64,000 nt of DNA from Agarilytica sp045430305 (GTDB lineage: Bacteria; Pseudomonadota; Gammaproteobacteria; Pseudomonadales; Cellvibrionaceae), in contig JAILXW010000001.1 in assembly GCA_045430305.1 (NCBI GenBank), positions 1,240,001-1,304,000 on the forward strand, read 5' to 3'. Positions 18,251 through 26,101 of the stretch are shown here, one piece after another; the stretch's first letter is position 1, and every line of letters begins with the position of its first letter. The translations under genes were made by a program, and so were the position numbers. The notes under the pieces were generated by a model. It was not told the origin of the DNA. It saw nothing but the letters and a program-made list of their open reading frames with translations, and searched no databases.

Positions 18251-19426
18251 CTATACGATAGACCGCACGAGTTCGTCCGCCAGTTGCCGCGCTCGCTCAT
18301 CGGCATCTATGACCGCAGGTATGCTATCTGGTTCTACCGCAGCCCAAGATTCCAGCACTTCCGCAACCACCCAGCCGATATGGGTAAATCGAATTCTCTT
18401 ATCTAAAAAAGCCGAGACTGCCACCTCATTCGCCGCGTTCAAGGCAACGGCATAATCACCACCAGACTTGGCAGCATCAATTGCCAACCTCAAACAGGGA
18501 AAGCGCGAGAAATCGGGCAACTCAAAACTAAGGTTTTTCATTGCCGCAAAGTCCAGAGCTTCCACACCGGAGCTCATACGCTGCGGCCAAGCCAAACAAT
18601 GGGCAATGGGGGTGCGCATGTCAGGGTTGCCCATCTGAGCCAACACTGAACCATCGGCGTATTGCACCATGGAATGGACGATACTTTGCGGATGAACGAC
18701 CACGTCGATATCGTCAGGCTTTGCGTTAAACAACCAACAGGCCTCGATAAATTCCAAGCCCTTATTCATCATGGACGCAGAATCTACGGAAATTTTACGC
18801 CCCATTGACCAGTTCGGGTGCGCACATGCCTGATCAGGGGTGACCTGATCCAATTTCTCGATCGCAGTTTCTCGAAAGGGCCCACCGGAACCGGTCAATA
18901 ATATTTTACTGATGCCCGCCTCTTGCAAAGAAGAATAGTTTTCAGGCATACATTGAAAAATGGCATTGTGTTCACTATCGATAGGTAACAACACCGCGCC
19001 TGACTCGGTCACCATATCGGTAAATAGGCGACCACTCATGACCAAGGCCTCTTTATTGGCCAACATAACTCGTTTACCGGCCTTGACCGCAGCAAGCGTT
19101 GGCAAAAGCCCAGCGGCACCCACAATAGCCGCCATAACAGAATCGACTTCATCAAGCGACGCTATTTGCTCCAGAGCGTCTTTTCCACTCAGTACTTCCG
19201 TATCAAGCTTTTCCTCAGAAATAGCAGCCCGCAAGCTCGCCGCTGCCTGACCGTCAGTCATAACGGCATAAACAGGAGAAAATTCGCGGCACTGCTGCAA
19301 CATGAGCGCATGATTGGAGTGCGCACTTAGAGCGCGAACACGATATTGATCGCGATGCTGCGAAACGACATCGAGAGTGCTTTTACCAATGGAACCGGTG
19401 CTACCTAAAATAGTGAGTTGCTGCAT
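18251..19426 (-). CDS. dxr: 1-deoxy-D-xylulose 5-phosphate reductoisomerase
   Basis: Second MEP-pathway enzyme; converts DXP to MEP with NADPH and a divalent metal. The 391-aa sequence shows the NADPH-binding GSTGSIGKSTLDVV (8-21), ANKEALVMSG, LLPIDSEHNAIFQ with the metal-binding Asp/Glu, and MNKGLEFIEA. It lies between cdsA (3 bases apart) and rseP in the conserved uppS-cdsA-dxr-rseP order, feeding the isoprenoid precursors that UppS uses. Confidence 0.97.
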   Translation of the reverse strand: MQQLTILGSTGSIGKSTLDVVSQHRDQYRVRALSAHSNHALMLQQCREFSPVYAVMTDGQAAASLRAAISEEKLDTEVLSGKDALEQIASLDEVDSVMAAIVGAAGLLPTLAAVKAGKRVMLANKEALVMSGRLFTDMVTESGAVLLPIDSEHNAIFQCMPENYSSLQEAGISKILLTGSGGPFRETAIEKLDQVTPDQACAHPNWSMGRKISVDSASMMNKGLEFIEACWLFNAKPDDIDVVVHPQSIVHSMVQYADGSVLAQMGNPDMRTPIAHCLAWPQRMSSGVEALDFAAMKNLSFELPDFSRFPCLRLAIDAAKSGGDYAVALNAANEVAVSAFLDKRIRFTHIGWVVAEVLESWAAVEPDSIPAVIDADERARQLADELVRSIV

Positions 19427-19429
19427 TGT

Positions 19430-20254
19430 TCAAAAATGCCAGTGGCTGAAAATATATACGAGGGTAAAGGCGGGAATCGCGGCCACCAAACCGTCAATCC
19501 GGTCGAGCACACCACCGTGACCAGGCAGAAGCTGGCTGCTATCTTTGACGCCACAATAGCGTTTCATCATACTTTCCAACAGGTCGCCCACGACTGAGAT
19601 CGAAGAGGTGGGAATCGCGATAAGCATGAGAGAAAGAATCGCGTCTGCGCCCAGCAGGAAATTAAACACAAGCGCTAAAACAATGGCAAATACAATGCCC
19701 CCGCCAACCCCTTCCCAAGACTTGCCAGGGCTAACGGCGTAAGCGAGCTTCGTGCGACCAATGGCCTTACCGGTAAAATAGGCACCAATATCAGCCGCTG
19801 CCACCAAAAAAACTACAAACAACATTAACCAAGCACCCGCATCTTGCTGGCGCAAATAGACACTGCCCAGCCAAGCCGGGAGCAACACACATACCCCCAT
19901 GATTAAGCGAACAGCGCGCGCACCCCATAGAACCGCACTTTTAGGGAAGCTTTTAATCAGCAGTAAAGCAACACCCCACCAGACACAGGCCACGACCATG
20001 ATACTGCGAAACACTTGCTCATTTTGCGCCCAATCACTGACCCAACCGGCCAGTAACGCAAGGCCTGCAACCACTATGACATAACCATACCGAGCAAGAG
20101 GTTGTTTAAACCCTGCCAAGCCAGCCCATTCCCATGCCCCAACCGCTAGCACGGCACCAATAAACGCGGCAAAGAAGTTCCAGGGTAAAAGAAATAATGC
20201 AGCTAAGAACGCAAGTGCAAGAATAATGGCGGTGATGACACGCTGCTTAAGCAT
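19430..20254 (-). CDS. cdsA: Phosphatidate cytidylyltransferase
   Basis: An integral membrane enzyme that makes CDP-diacylglycerol from phosphatidate and CTP. I chose the ATG at 20254, which overlaps the uppS TAA by 8 bases; a TTG two codons upstream is less likely. About 274 aa with seven to eight hydrophobic helices and the C-terminal family signature SVVGDLLESMMKR followed by GVKDSSQLLPGHGG and DRIDGL, which holds the metal-binding residues. Translational coupling to uppS is likely. Confidence 0.96.
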   Translation of the reverse strand: MLKQRVITAIILALAFLAALFLLPWNFFAAFIGAVLAVGAWEWAGLAGFKQPLARYGYVIVVAGLALLAGWVSDWAQNEQVFRSIMVVACVWWGVALLLIKSFPKSAVLWGARAVRLIMGVCVLLPAWLGSVYLRQQDAGAWLMLFVVFLVAAADIGAYFTGKAIGRTKLAYAVSPGKSWEGVGGGIVFAIVLALVFNFLLGADAILSLMLIAIPTSSISVVGDLLESMMKRYCGVKDSSQLLPGHGGVLDRIDGLVAAIPAFTLVYIFSHWHF

Positions 20255-20981
20255 TAGCAATTTCCCTAGCTATTTGATCGCTGGTCTTACCGAAACGACG
20301 CTGCCGAGTATAGAAATCTTCCACCGCACTCTTCAGGGCGACAGCGTCAAATTCAGGCCATAGTAAATCAGAAAAATACAACTCCGCATAAGCCGCCTGC
20401 CAGAGCAGAAAATTGCTGATACGGTGCTCGCCCCCGGTACGAATTAAGAGGTCGAGTTCGGGCAGTTTGGCAGTACTAACAAAGTTACTGACGGCCACTT
20501 CGTCGACATCTTCAGACTTCATAACGCCTTCAGATACCGCTTGTGCAATGGCAAGTGCTGACTGCGCAATATCCCAACGTCCGCCATAATCGGCAGCTAT
20601 AACAAGAGTAGAATCGCCAGTGCTTGCCATTGCTTCCGCTTCCTCTATTGCCCCGAGCAAGCGCCTTGAGAAACGTGAACGATTACCGATAATTTTGAGC
20701 TTCACACCTTCGTCAGCGAGCTTTTTGGCTTCTTTCTTCAGGTAGCTATAAAATAACCCCATTAAGGCTTCGACCTCTTTTGGCGGCCGCCGCCAATTTT
20801 CGCTGCTAAATGCAAAGAGAGTAAGCACTTCGACACCTTCTTTACGGCAAGCCGATAGCACATCGCGAATACGCTCTACACCAGCCTTGTGTCCCGCGAT
20901 GCCCTGTTTGCCTTCCCGCTTAGCCCAGCGGTTGTTGCCGTCCATAATTATGGCCACGTGCCGAAGTTCGCTTGTTTTCAC
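20247..20981 (-). CDS. uppS: Undecaprenyl diphosphate synthase
   Basis: A cis-prenyltransferase that makes the C55 lipid carrier for peptidoglycan and O-antigen. Visible family elements are HVAIIMDGNNRWAKREGK (catalytic Asp in MDGN), SSENWRRP, LVIAADYGGRWD and RTGGEHRISNFLLW. The frame opens at a TTG (20993), but a GTG at 20981 has a better GAGA spacing of about 7 bases, so I use it; the N-terminus before RHVAII is variable in the family. A perfect terminator after frr means this gene probably starts its own transcription unit, running on to rnhB. Confidence 0.95.
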   Translation of the reverse strand: MKTSELRHVAIIMDGNNRWAKREGKQGIAGHKAGVERIRDVLSACRKEGVEVLTLFAFSSENWRRPPKEVEALMGLFYSYLKKEAKKLADEGVKLKIIGNRSRFSRRLLGAIEEAEAMASTGDSTLVIAADYGGRWDIAQSALAIAQAVSEGVMKSEDVDEVAVSNFVSTAKLPELDLLIRTGGEHRISNFLLWQAAYAELYFSDLLWPEFDAVALKSAVEDFYTRQRRFGKTSDQIAREIANA

Positions 20982-21084
20982 TACTATTCTCAAATTCGAT
21001 TTTGCGCAACTTTAATGGAAAGCTGTCATGAAATCGACTTCTTTTCCAAGACTAAACCACAGGCTGCGCTTACTAGAAATTAAA

Positions 21085-21106
21085 AAGGGGCGCAATCGCG
21101 CCCCTT
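21085..21106 (-). terminator. Intrinsic terminator after frr
   Basis: A 9-bp perfect stem (AAGGGGCGC with GCGCCCCTT), loop AATC, followed on the minus strand by TTTTTAA. It separates pyrH-frr from the uppS unit. Confidence 0.93.
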
Positions 21107-21132
21107 ACAAAATAAAGCTGAATATTTGAGCC

Positions 21133-21690
21133 TTAGATTTCCATCAAATCTGCTTCTTTGGCCGCCAACGCTTTGTCTATCTGAGCCACATATTTATCAG
21201 TGATTTTTTGAATGTCGTCACCCGCCTTCCGCTCGTCATCTTCACCGATTTCTTTTTCTTTTAACAAGTCTTTAACCGTTGCCATAGCATCACGACGAAT
21301 ATTACGTACAGAAACACGGGCATTTTCCGCTTCGGTTTTCGCTTGTTTGATATAGTTTTTACGCGTTTCCTCAGTCAACGGAGGCATAGGCACACGAATC
21401 AGATCACCCGTAGTAACCGGGTTCAGACCAAGGTCTGATTTCATAATGGCTTTTTCGATTTCAGGTGTGAGTGTTTTTTCCCAAGGGGAGATCGATAGTG
21501 TGCGAGCATCAAGAACAGAGATATTCGCAACTTGTGATAAAGGCGAAGGGTTGCCGTAATAGTCGACAGAAACACCATCCAAAATACTAGGGTGTGCACG
21601 GCCTGTACGAATTTTATTGAAGTTAGTGCCAAGCACTTCAACACTTTTACTCATGCGGTCTTCAATATCAGCTTTAATATCATTAATCAT
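21133..21690 (-). CDS. frr: Ribosome recycling factor
   Basis: Splits post-termination ribosomes together with EF-G. The 185-aa length is exactly family typical. Features seen are the N-terminal helix MSKSVEVLGTNFNKIRTGRAHPS, shown in two parts as MSKSVEVLG and KIRTGRAHPSILD, the PMPPLTEE segment, and the C-terminal KEKEIGEDDERKAGDDIQK helix. It follows pyrH by 55 bases in the conserved rpsB-tsf-pyrH-frr order and ends at a perfect intrinsic terminator. Confidence 0.97.
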   Translation of the reverse strand: MINDIKADIEDRMSKSVEVLGTNFNKIRTGRAHPSILDGVSVDYYGNPSPLSQVANISVLDARTLSISPWEKTLTPEIEKAIMKSDLGLNPVTTGDLIRVPMPPLTEETRKNYIKQAKTEAENARVSVRNIRRDAMATVKDLLKEKEIGEDDERKAGDDIQKITDKYVAQIDKALAAKEADLMEI

Positions 21691-21745
21691 TTTTTTCTAT
21701 CCTCACGTCCTCAAGCGTTAGCGCAAATTTCATTCTGCACCACTT

Positions 21746-22474
21746 CTATTCGGCACTAATAAGCGTACCTTCACTATCACCTACAACGATATTAAGCAAA
21801 GCACCCGGCTTCGACATTTTGAATACCCGGATGGGCAATTCATGGTCCTGACATAAAACGATTGCCGTCAGATCCATAACACCGAGCTTGTCTTCCAATA
21901 CCTTACTATATGTGAGCGTGTCGTATTTTGTTGCGGAAGGGTCTTTAACTGGATCAGCTGTGAACACCCCCTCCACTTTTGTTGCTTTCAACACCAGCTC
22001 AGCTTCCATCTCAATCGCGCGTAAGCACGCTGCAGAATCAGTGGTAAAAAAAGGATTGCCGGTGCCGGCCGAAAATATCACTACTTCGCCACTTTCGAGC
22101 AAGCGAATAGCTTTACGACGATCGTAATGGTCAACCACACCACTCATCGGAATGGCAGACATAACATTTGAAGAAATGTTTGATCGCTCGAGCGCATCAC
22201 GCATCGCAAGCGCGTTCATAACGGTTGCGAGCATCCCCATATGGTCGCCAGTAACGCGATCCAACCCGGCCTCACTAAGGGCTGCGCCGCGGAAGAGGTT
22301 GCCGCCACCGATAACCAGGCCCACCTGAACACCAATACCCACAAGCTGGCCAATCTCTAAGGCCATTTTATCGAGTACTTTCGGGTCGATGCCAAAGCCT
22401 TCTGACCCCATTAACTCTTCGCCACTGAGTTTAAGCAGTATGCGTTTATATTTGCGATCTGATTTCGATGTCAT
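21746..22474 (-). CDS. pyrH: UMP kinase
   Basis: A hexameric amino-acid-kinase-fold enzyme that phosphorylates UMP to UDP for pyrimidine and nucleotide-sugar supply. The ATG at 22474 (MTSKSDRKYKR) has GGGGA 6 bases upstream; the open frame begins at a TTG six codons earlier, which is not needed. About 242 aa with LKLSGEELMG (about 15-24), GLVIGGGNLFRG and the UMP-binding TGNPFFTTDSAA. It lies after the tsf terminator and before frr. Confidence 0.97.
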   Translation of the reverse strand: MTSKSDRKYKRILLKLSGEELMGSEGFGIDPKVLDKMALEIGQLVGIGVQVGLVIGGGNLFRGAALSEAGLDRVTGDHMGMLATVMNALAMRDALERSNISSNVMSAIPMSGVVDHYDRRKAIRLLESGEVVIFSAGTGNPFFTTDSAACLRAIEMEAELVLKATKVEGVFTADPVKDPSATKYDTLTYSKVLEDKLGVMDLTAIVLCQDHELPIRVFKMSKPGALLNIVVGDSEGTLISAE

Positions 22475-22518
22475 TTGCGTTCCCCGACCCAAGACAAAAT
22501 TCGCGGAAGTTTAACAGC

Positions 22519-22548
22519 AAAAAGGCGGGAATTGCATCCCGCCTTTTT
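22519..22548 (-). terminator. Intrinsic terminator after tsf
   Basis: A 12-bp perfect stem (AAAAAGGCGGGA with TCCCGCCTTTTT) and a 6-nt loop, running directly into the T-run on the minus strand. It ends tsf and separates it from pyrH. Confidence 0.95.
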
Positions 22549-22601
22549 AATCTCATTTTATTTAGGGCGCTTGAACAACACCGTAAATAAAATAAAGAGG
22601 A

Positions 22602-23474
22602 TTACGCTTTAGAAGCTTCAACCTGAGCCGCCACTTCTGCAGCGAAATCAGTTTCTTCTTTTTCGATGCCGTCACCAACTTCATAACGTACGAAATTTAA
22701 AACCTCAGCGTCAGCGGCTTTGACCAATTTGCCGACGGTTTGCTCAGGGTCTTTAACGAAAGGCTGGTCAACCAAGCTGTTTTCCTTCAAGAACTTGTTG
22801 ATGCGGCCACCCATCATTTTTTCAACGATGTTTTCTGGCTTGCCTTCCATATCCGGCTGAGCCTTGATGATTTCTTTTTCTTTATTGACCAACTCTTCTG
22901 GCATATCGCTTGGATTCACCACTTGAGGGTTAACCGCCGTTACATGCATCGCAACATCTTTTGCTGTTTCTACATTACCGCCCTTCATGGCCACCAATGC
23001 AGCAATCCGATTGTTTGAGTGCAAGTAGCAACCAACAACACCTTCACTTGCCTCAACCAAGGCAACACGGCGTACGCCAATGTTTTCACCAATCTTTTGA
23101 ACCAATGCTTGGCGCGCACTTTCTATGTCTTCACCTGCAAGCGCTGCAACATCCGCAATTTTGTTAGTGAAGGCTTTTTCCAATACTGTATTTGCGAAAG
23201 CCAAGAAACCTTCATCTCGTGCAGCAAAGTCAGTTTCTGAATTAACTTCGATTAGCACTGCGTAGCTACCATCTTCAGCAGATTTTGCCAATACAACACC
23301 TTCAGCTGCGGTACGACCCGCTTTTTTCGCCGCCTTTAGGCCAGATGCTTTACGTAGGTTTTCGATTGCAACGTCGATGTCACCGTCAGTTTCTTTCAGG
23401 GCCTTTTTACATTCCATCATGCCGAGACCGGTGCGATCACGCAGTTCTTTCACAAGCGAAGCAGATACCGCCAT
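22602..23474 (-). CDS. tsf: Elongation factor Ts
   Basis: Guanine nucleotide exchange factor that reloads EF-Tu with GTP. The 290-aa protein has an N-terminal UBA-like region with RTGLGMMECKKAL (about 14-26), the TDFAARDEGF exchange-domain core (about 81-90; the TDF motif) and a C-terminal coiled-coil part. It follows rpsB after an intrinsic terminator, in the classic rpsB-tsf pair. Confidence 0.97.
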   Translation of the reverse strand: MAVSASLVKELRDRTGLGMMECKKALKETDGDIDVAIENLRKASGLKAAKKAGRTAAEGVVLAKSAEDGSYAVLIEVNSETDFAARDEGFLAFANTVLEKAFTNKIADVAALAGEDIESARQALVQKIGENIGVRRVALVEASEGVVGCYLHSNNRIAALVAMKGGNVETAKDVAMHVTAVNPQVVNPSDMPEELVNKEKEIIKAQPDMEGKPENIVEKMMGGRINKFLKENSLVDQPFVKDPEQTVGKLVKAADAEVLNFVRYEVGDGIEKEETDFAAEVAAQVEASKA

Positions 23475-23547
23475 GTCAATATCCTCAATAATTTACTAGT
23501 AGTTGATAAGATGAAACCTGCGACCTACTCAGATTACAGGTTTAAAA

Positions 23548-23567
23548 AAAGGGGAATTAACCCCTTT
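23548..23567 (-). terminator. Intrinsic terminator after rpsB
   Basis: A 7-bp stem (AAAGGGG with CCCCTTT), loop AATTAA, with a T-run on the minus strand. It lies between rpsB and tsf and may act as a partial terminator that sets the S2 to EF-Ts ratio. A GC-rich hairpin at 23587-23602 precedes it. Confidence 0.88.
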
Positions 23568-23607
23568 ATTGTTTCATTTGTGGGTCGGCCCGGCGTCGGG
23601 CCCACTA

Positions 23608-24360
23608 TCACTTTGCCGCAGCAGCTTGAGCGCCTTCGCTAACTTCAACAAACTCGTCCTTATTAGGAACTGCGTTTGAATCTGCAGCGCCTTCTAGGCA
23701 AGCATCAGCAAGTGCTGAGATGTACAATTTGACCGCTCGAATGGCGTCATCGTTGCCAGGGATCACATAGTCGATGCCCGCAGGGTCACTATTGGTGTCA
23801 ACAATCCCAAACACGGGTATACCCAGTTTATTGGCTTCTTGAATCGCAATGCGCTCATGATCAACATCGATCACAAACATAGCATCTGGCAACCCGCCCA
23901 TATCTTTGATACCACCGATAGACAGCTCAAGCTTGTTCATCATACGGCGGCGCATTAGCGCTTCTTTCTTTGTTAATTTTTCGAAAGTGCCGTCAGAGCT
24001 TTGAGTTTCAAGTTCGCGGTAACGGCGAATAGAAGCACGAATGGTTTTGTAGTTGGTCAACATACCACCCAGCCAACGGTGGCTGACGAAAGGCATGTTA
24101 CAACGCTCGGCTTGCTCTTTGATTGTTTTTTGAGCTGCTCGTTTGGTGCCCACGAAGAGAATTTTCTTCTTCAAGGCAGCCATTTTTTTCACTTCTTCTA
24201 ACGCGCTGTTAAAAGAAGGAACGGTGTGCTCAAGATTAATGATATGAATTTTGTTACGAGCACCAAAAATATATGGTGCCATTTTAGGGTTCCAGTAACG
24301 GGTTTGGTGACCAAAATGGACACCCGCCTGGAGCATATCGCGCATGCTAACAGTTGGCAT
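23608..24360 (-). CDS. rpsB: 30S ribosomal protein S2
   Basis: Ribosomal protein S2 of the small subunit, 250 aa. Features seen are MRDMLQAGVHFGHQTRYWNP (about 6-25, given here as the diagnostic GVHFGHQT), FVGTKRAAQ, RWLGGMLTNY and GIVDTNSDP. It begins the rpsB-tsf unit, reading away from map. A 157-nt leader and a GC-discriminator promoter precede it, the arrangement expected for stringent and autogenous control of S2. Confidence 0.98.
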   Translation of the reverse strand: MPTVSMRDMLQAGVHFGHQTRYWNPKMAPYIFGARNKIHIINLEHTVPSFNSALEEVKKMAALKKKILFVGTKRAAQKTIKEQAERCNMPFVSHRWLGGMLTNYKTIRASIRRYRELETQSSDGTFEKLTKKEALMRRRMMNKLELSIGGIKDMGGLPDAMFVIDVDHERIAIQEANKLGIPVFGIVDTNSDPAGIDYVIPGNDDAIRAVKLYISALADACLEGAADSNAVPNKDEFVEVSEGAQAAAAK

Positions 24361-24517
24361 AATGTTTTCCTATACTTGGGTTAGGCCTCCACGAACCCCA
24401 ATAAACCAACCCTCGCTTTTGCGTTTCCGCTGCTGCGACGGCACCCAGGTTACTGTGACGGTGCGTGTGTGACGTTTAATTGTGAATTGCCCTACTTTGT
24501 AATGATCCACAAAGCGG
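24361..24517 (-). promoter_or_regulatory. rpsB 5' leader, candidate S2 autoregulatory element (t44-like)
   Basis: About 157 nt separate the predicted transcription start from the rpsB ATG. In the RNA sense, stems are visible: CTTTGT with ACAAAG, GCACC with GGTGC, and GGGTT with AACCC near the start codon. Gammaproteobacteria carry the S2 leader RNA (t44, between map and rpsB) that binds S2 and represses translation. Location and length fit, but I could not fold or align it, so identity is inference. Confidence 0.5.
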
Positions 24518-24523
24518 GCGCGC

Positions 24524-24552
24524 TTTATACCACAGCGAGCGAGCCTAAAAAA
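24524..24552 (-). promoter_or_regulatory. Predicted rpsB promoter with GC-rich discriminator
   Basis: On the minus strand, TATAAA (24524-24529) follows a T-rich -35 candidate at 17-nt spacing (24547-24552) and is followed by GCGCGCCC. A GC-rich discriminator is the hallmark of ppGpp-repressed ribosomal promoters. The -35 is poor. Confidence 0.5.
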
Positions 24553-24563
24553 GCCCTTTCATG

Positions 24564-24598
24564 AAAAAGCCGCAAGGCATCGAGCTTTGCGGCTTTTT
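24564..24598. terminator. Intrinsic terminator, strong bidirectional
   Basis: A 12-bp perfect stem (AAAAAGCCGCAA with TTGCGGCTTTTT), extendable by G-T and G-C, closes just downstream of the small periplasmic gene and just upstream of the rpsB promoter. Flanking T-runs exist on both strands. Confidence 0.93.
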
Positions 24599-24700
24599 AG
24601 AGTAAAGGTTCCGACACCCCTGACCCCGCACTTTATTACGAGAGCCTCCTGAAAAAGAGGGGGAACCGCAGCCTGTGAGCTGAATTTATATAGATTAAGC

Positions 24701-24985
24701 TTATTGCGCCTGACCTATCAGAGGGCGCGAGTCACCAGAGTCAGTAGAAGCGAGAACTTTCTTCGCTTTTTTGTAGTCTTCTGTCGCTGCACTAAGCTGA
24801 CTAAAGCAAACACGACGCTGCTCACCTTGAGTGATCGAACATGCGCGACGCAATAAGCGATATTCATCAATAGCCTCTTGCGCGGCCTTAACTTCGTTGT
24901 GCTCTGCTCCGAAGCTAAAGCTAGAAGCAAGTACTAAAGCGCTGGCGCTCAATACCTTAACCGAAAGGACTTTGATCATAGACAT
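24701..24985 (-). CDS. Small predicted periplasmic protein, unknown
   Basis: I do not recognise this 94-aa protein. Residues 1-26 look like a signal peptide (ending FSFGA), followed by a charged helical body with two cysteines (RRACSI and RRVCFS) about 15 residues apart that could form a disulfide. The ATG at 24985 is followed by a second ATG (MSM). A TATACT-like -10 lies near 25031-25036 and a strong terminator follows, so it looks expressed as a single gene. It sits between map and rpsB, where other genomes often have no gene. Confidence 0.68.
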   Translation of the reverse strand: MSMIKVLSVKVLSASALVLASSFSFGAEHNEVKAAQEAIDEYRLLRRACSITQGEQRRVCFSQLSAATEDYKKAKKVLASTDSGDSRPLIGQAQ

Positions 24986-25321
24986 TGTGTTTTACTCGTT
25001 TATAAGTTGGTAGATATTGTGTTTGGACGCAGTATATGGAGAGAACCACCCGAAAACCCAAACCCGATCACAAATTCGATAAAATGGATATAAGCGCTTA
25101 AAACAGTGTGAATTAGCGCACTATTGAGGCGTCACTTTTTATACAAAAACTCAGATCTCTCACACAAAAACCTGAGATGTCGAGATACGCCTTGCCTGTA
25201 CAAAGACTCCCACGCAGCAACACAACCCACTTTCCGTGCGAGCCGGGTGACTTTGGTTTAGAATGCGCCGTCTCACCCAAAAACCAAGTAATTTCATCAG
25301 AAATAGAAGAAAGCGAAACGA
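24986..25321. other. Divergent intergenic region between small periplasmic gene and map
   Basis: No gene is supported here. On the minus strand a TATACT near 25031-25036 may be the -10 of the small gene. On the plus strand TAGAAT at 25259-25264, followed by GCGCC, may be the -10 of map; neither has a clear -35. An open frame on the minus strand that overlaps map is a shadow. Confidence 0.5.
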
Positions 25322-26098
25322 ATGCCTGAAACTGTCACGATAAAAACAGCCAAAGATATTGAGAAAATGCGCGTCGCCGGACGACTCGCGGCAGAAGTAC
25401 TCGAGATGATCGAGCCACACGTCGTGCCCGGCATAACTACGGCGCAGCTTGACCGTATCTGTCACGACTATATCGTCAACGAACAGCAAGCTATACCAGC
25501 GCCCCTCAATTACAACGGTTTTCCCAAATCTATTTGCACTTCGGTAAACCATGTTGTCTGCCACGGCATTCCGTCAGAAAAGAAGGCACTCAAAAACGGC
25601 GACATCATTAATATCGATATCACAGTCATTAAAGACGGCTATCACGGCGATACCAGCAAAATGTTTTTTGTCGGCAAAGTGGCCCCGCACGCGCACCGCT
25701 TGGTCAAAATCACACAGGAATGTCTATATAAAGCCATCGAATTAGTGAAGCCTGGCGCGCGCCTTGGCGACATCGGCCACGTCATTCAAAACTATGCGGA
25801 AAAAAACCATTACACCGTGGTAAGAGAATACTGCGGCCACGGCATCGGTAAGATATTCCACGAAGCGCCTCAAGTGCTTCACTACGGCAAGCAAGACACC
25901 GGCATGGAAATAAAAGAAGGCATGACCTTTACAATTGAACCGATGATTAACGCTGGCAAACCCCAAACAAAATTGAAGGGCGATAATTGGACCGTTGAAA
26001 CACGTGATGGCCGCTTGTCTGCCCAGTGGGAGCACACCCTAGCGGTGACAGCAAGCGGCGTTGAAGTATTAACCGCACGCAAAGAAGAACCGTTTTAA
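25322..26098 (+). CDS. map: Type I methionine aminopeptidase
   Basis: Removes the initiator methionine from nascent proteins. The 258-aa protein shows the pita-bread fold elements: NHVVCHGIP with His, the metal-ligand Asp in NIDITVIKDGYHGDTSKMF (Asp pair), GHGIG with the metal His, and the metal Glu in TIEPM plus a second Glu in WEHTL. The start ATG at 25322 has only a weak ribosome site. It is divergent from rpsB and runs 3 bases ahead of glnD, so the two are co-transcribed. Confidence 0.97.
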   Translation: MPETVTIKTAKDIEKMRVAGRLAAEVLEMIEPHVVPGITTAQLDRICHDYIVNEQQAIPAPLNYNGFPKSICTSVNHVVCHGIPSEKKALKNGDIINIDITVIKDGYHGDTSKMFFVGKVAPHAHRLVKITQECLYKAIELVKPGARLGDIGHVIQNYAEKNHYTVVREYCGHGIGKIFHEAPQVLHYGKQDTGMEIKEGMTFTIEPMINAGKPQTKLKGDNWTVETRDGRLSAQWEHTLAVTASGVEVLTARKEEPF

Positions 26099-26101
26099 TT
26101 T

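Noticed and set aside
25160..25564. Minus-strand open frame over the map start
   Set aside because: It is antisense to map coding sequence and map is certain.
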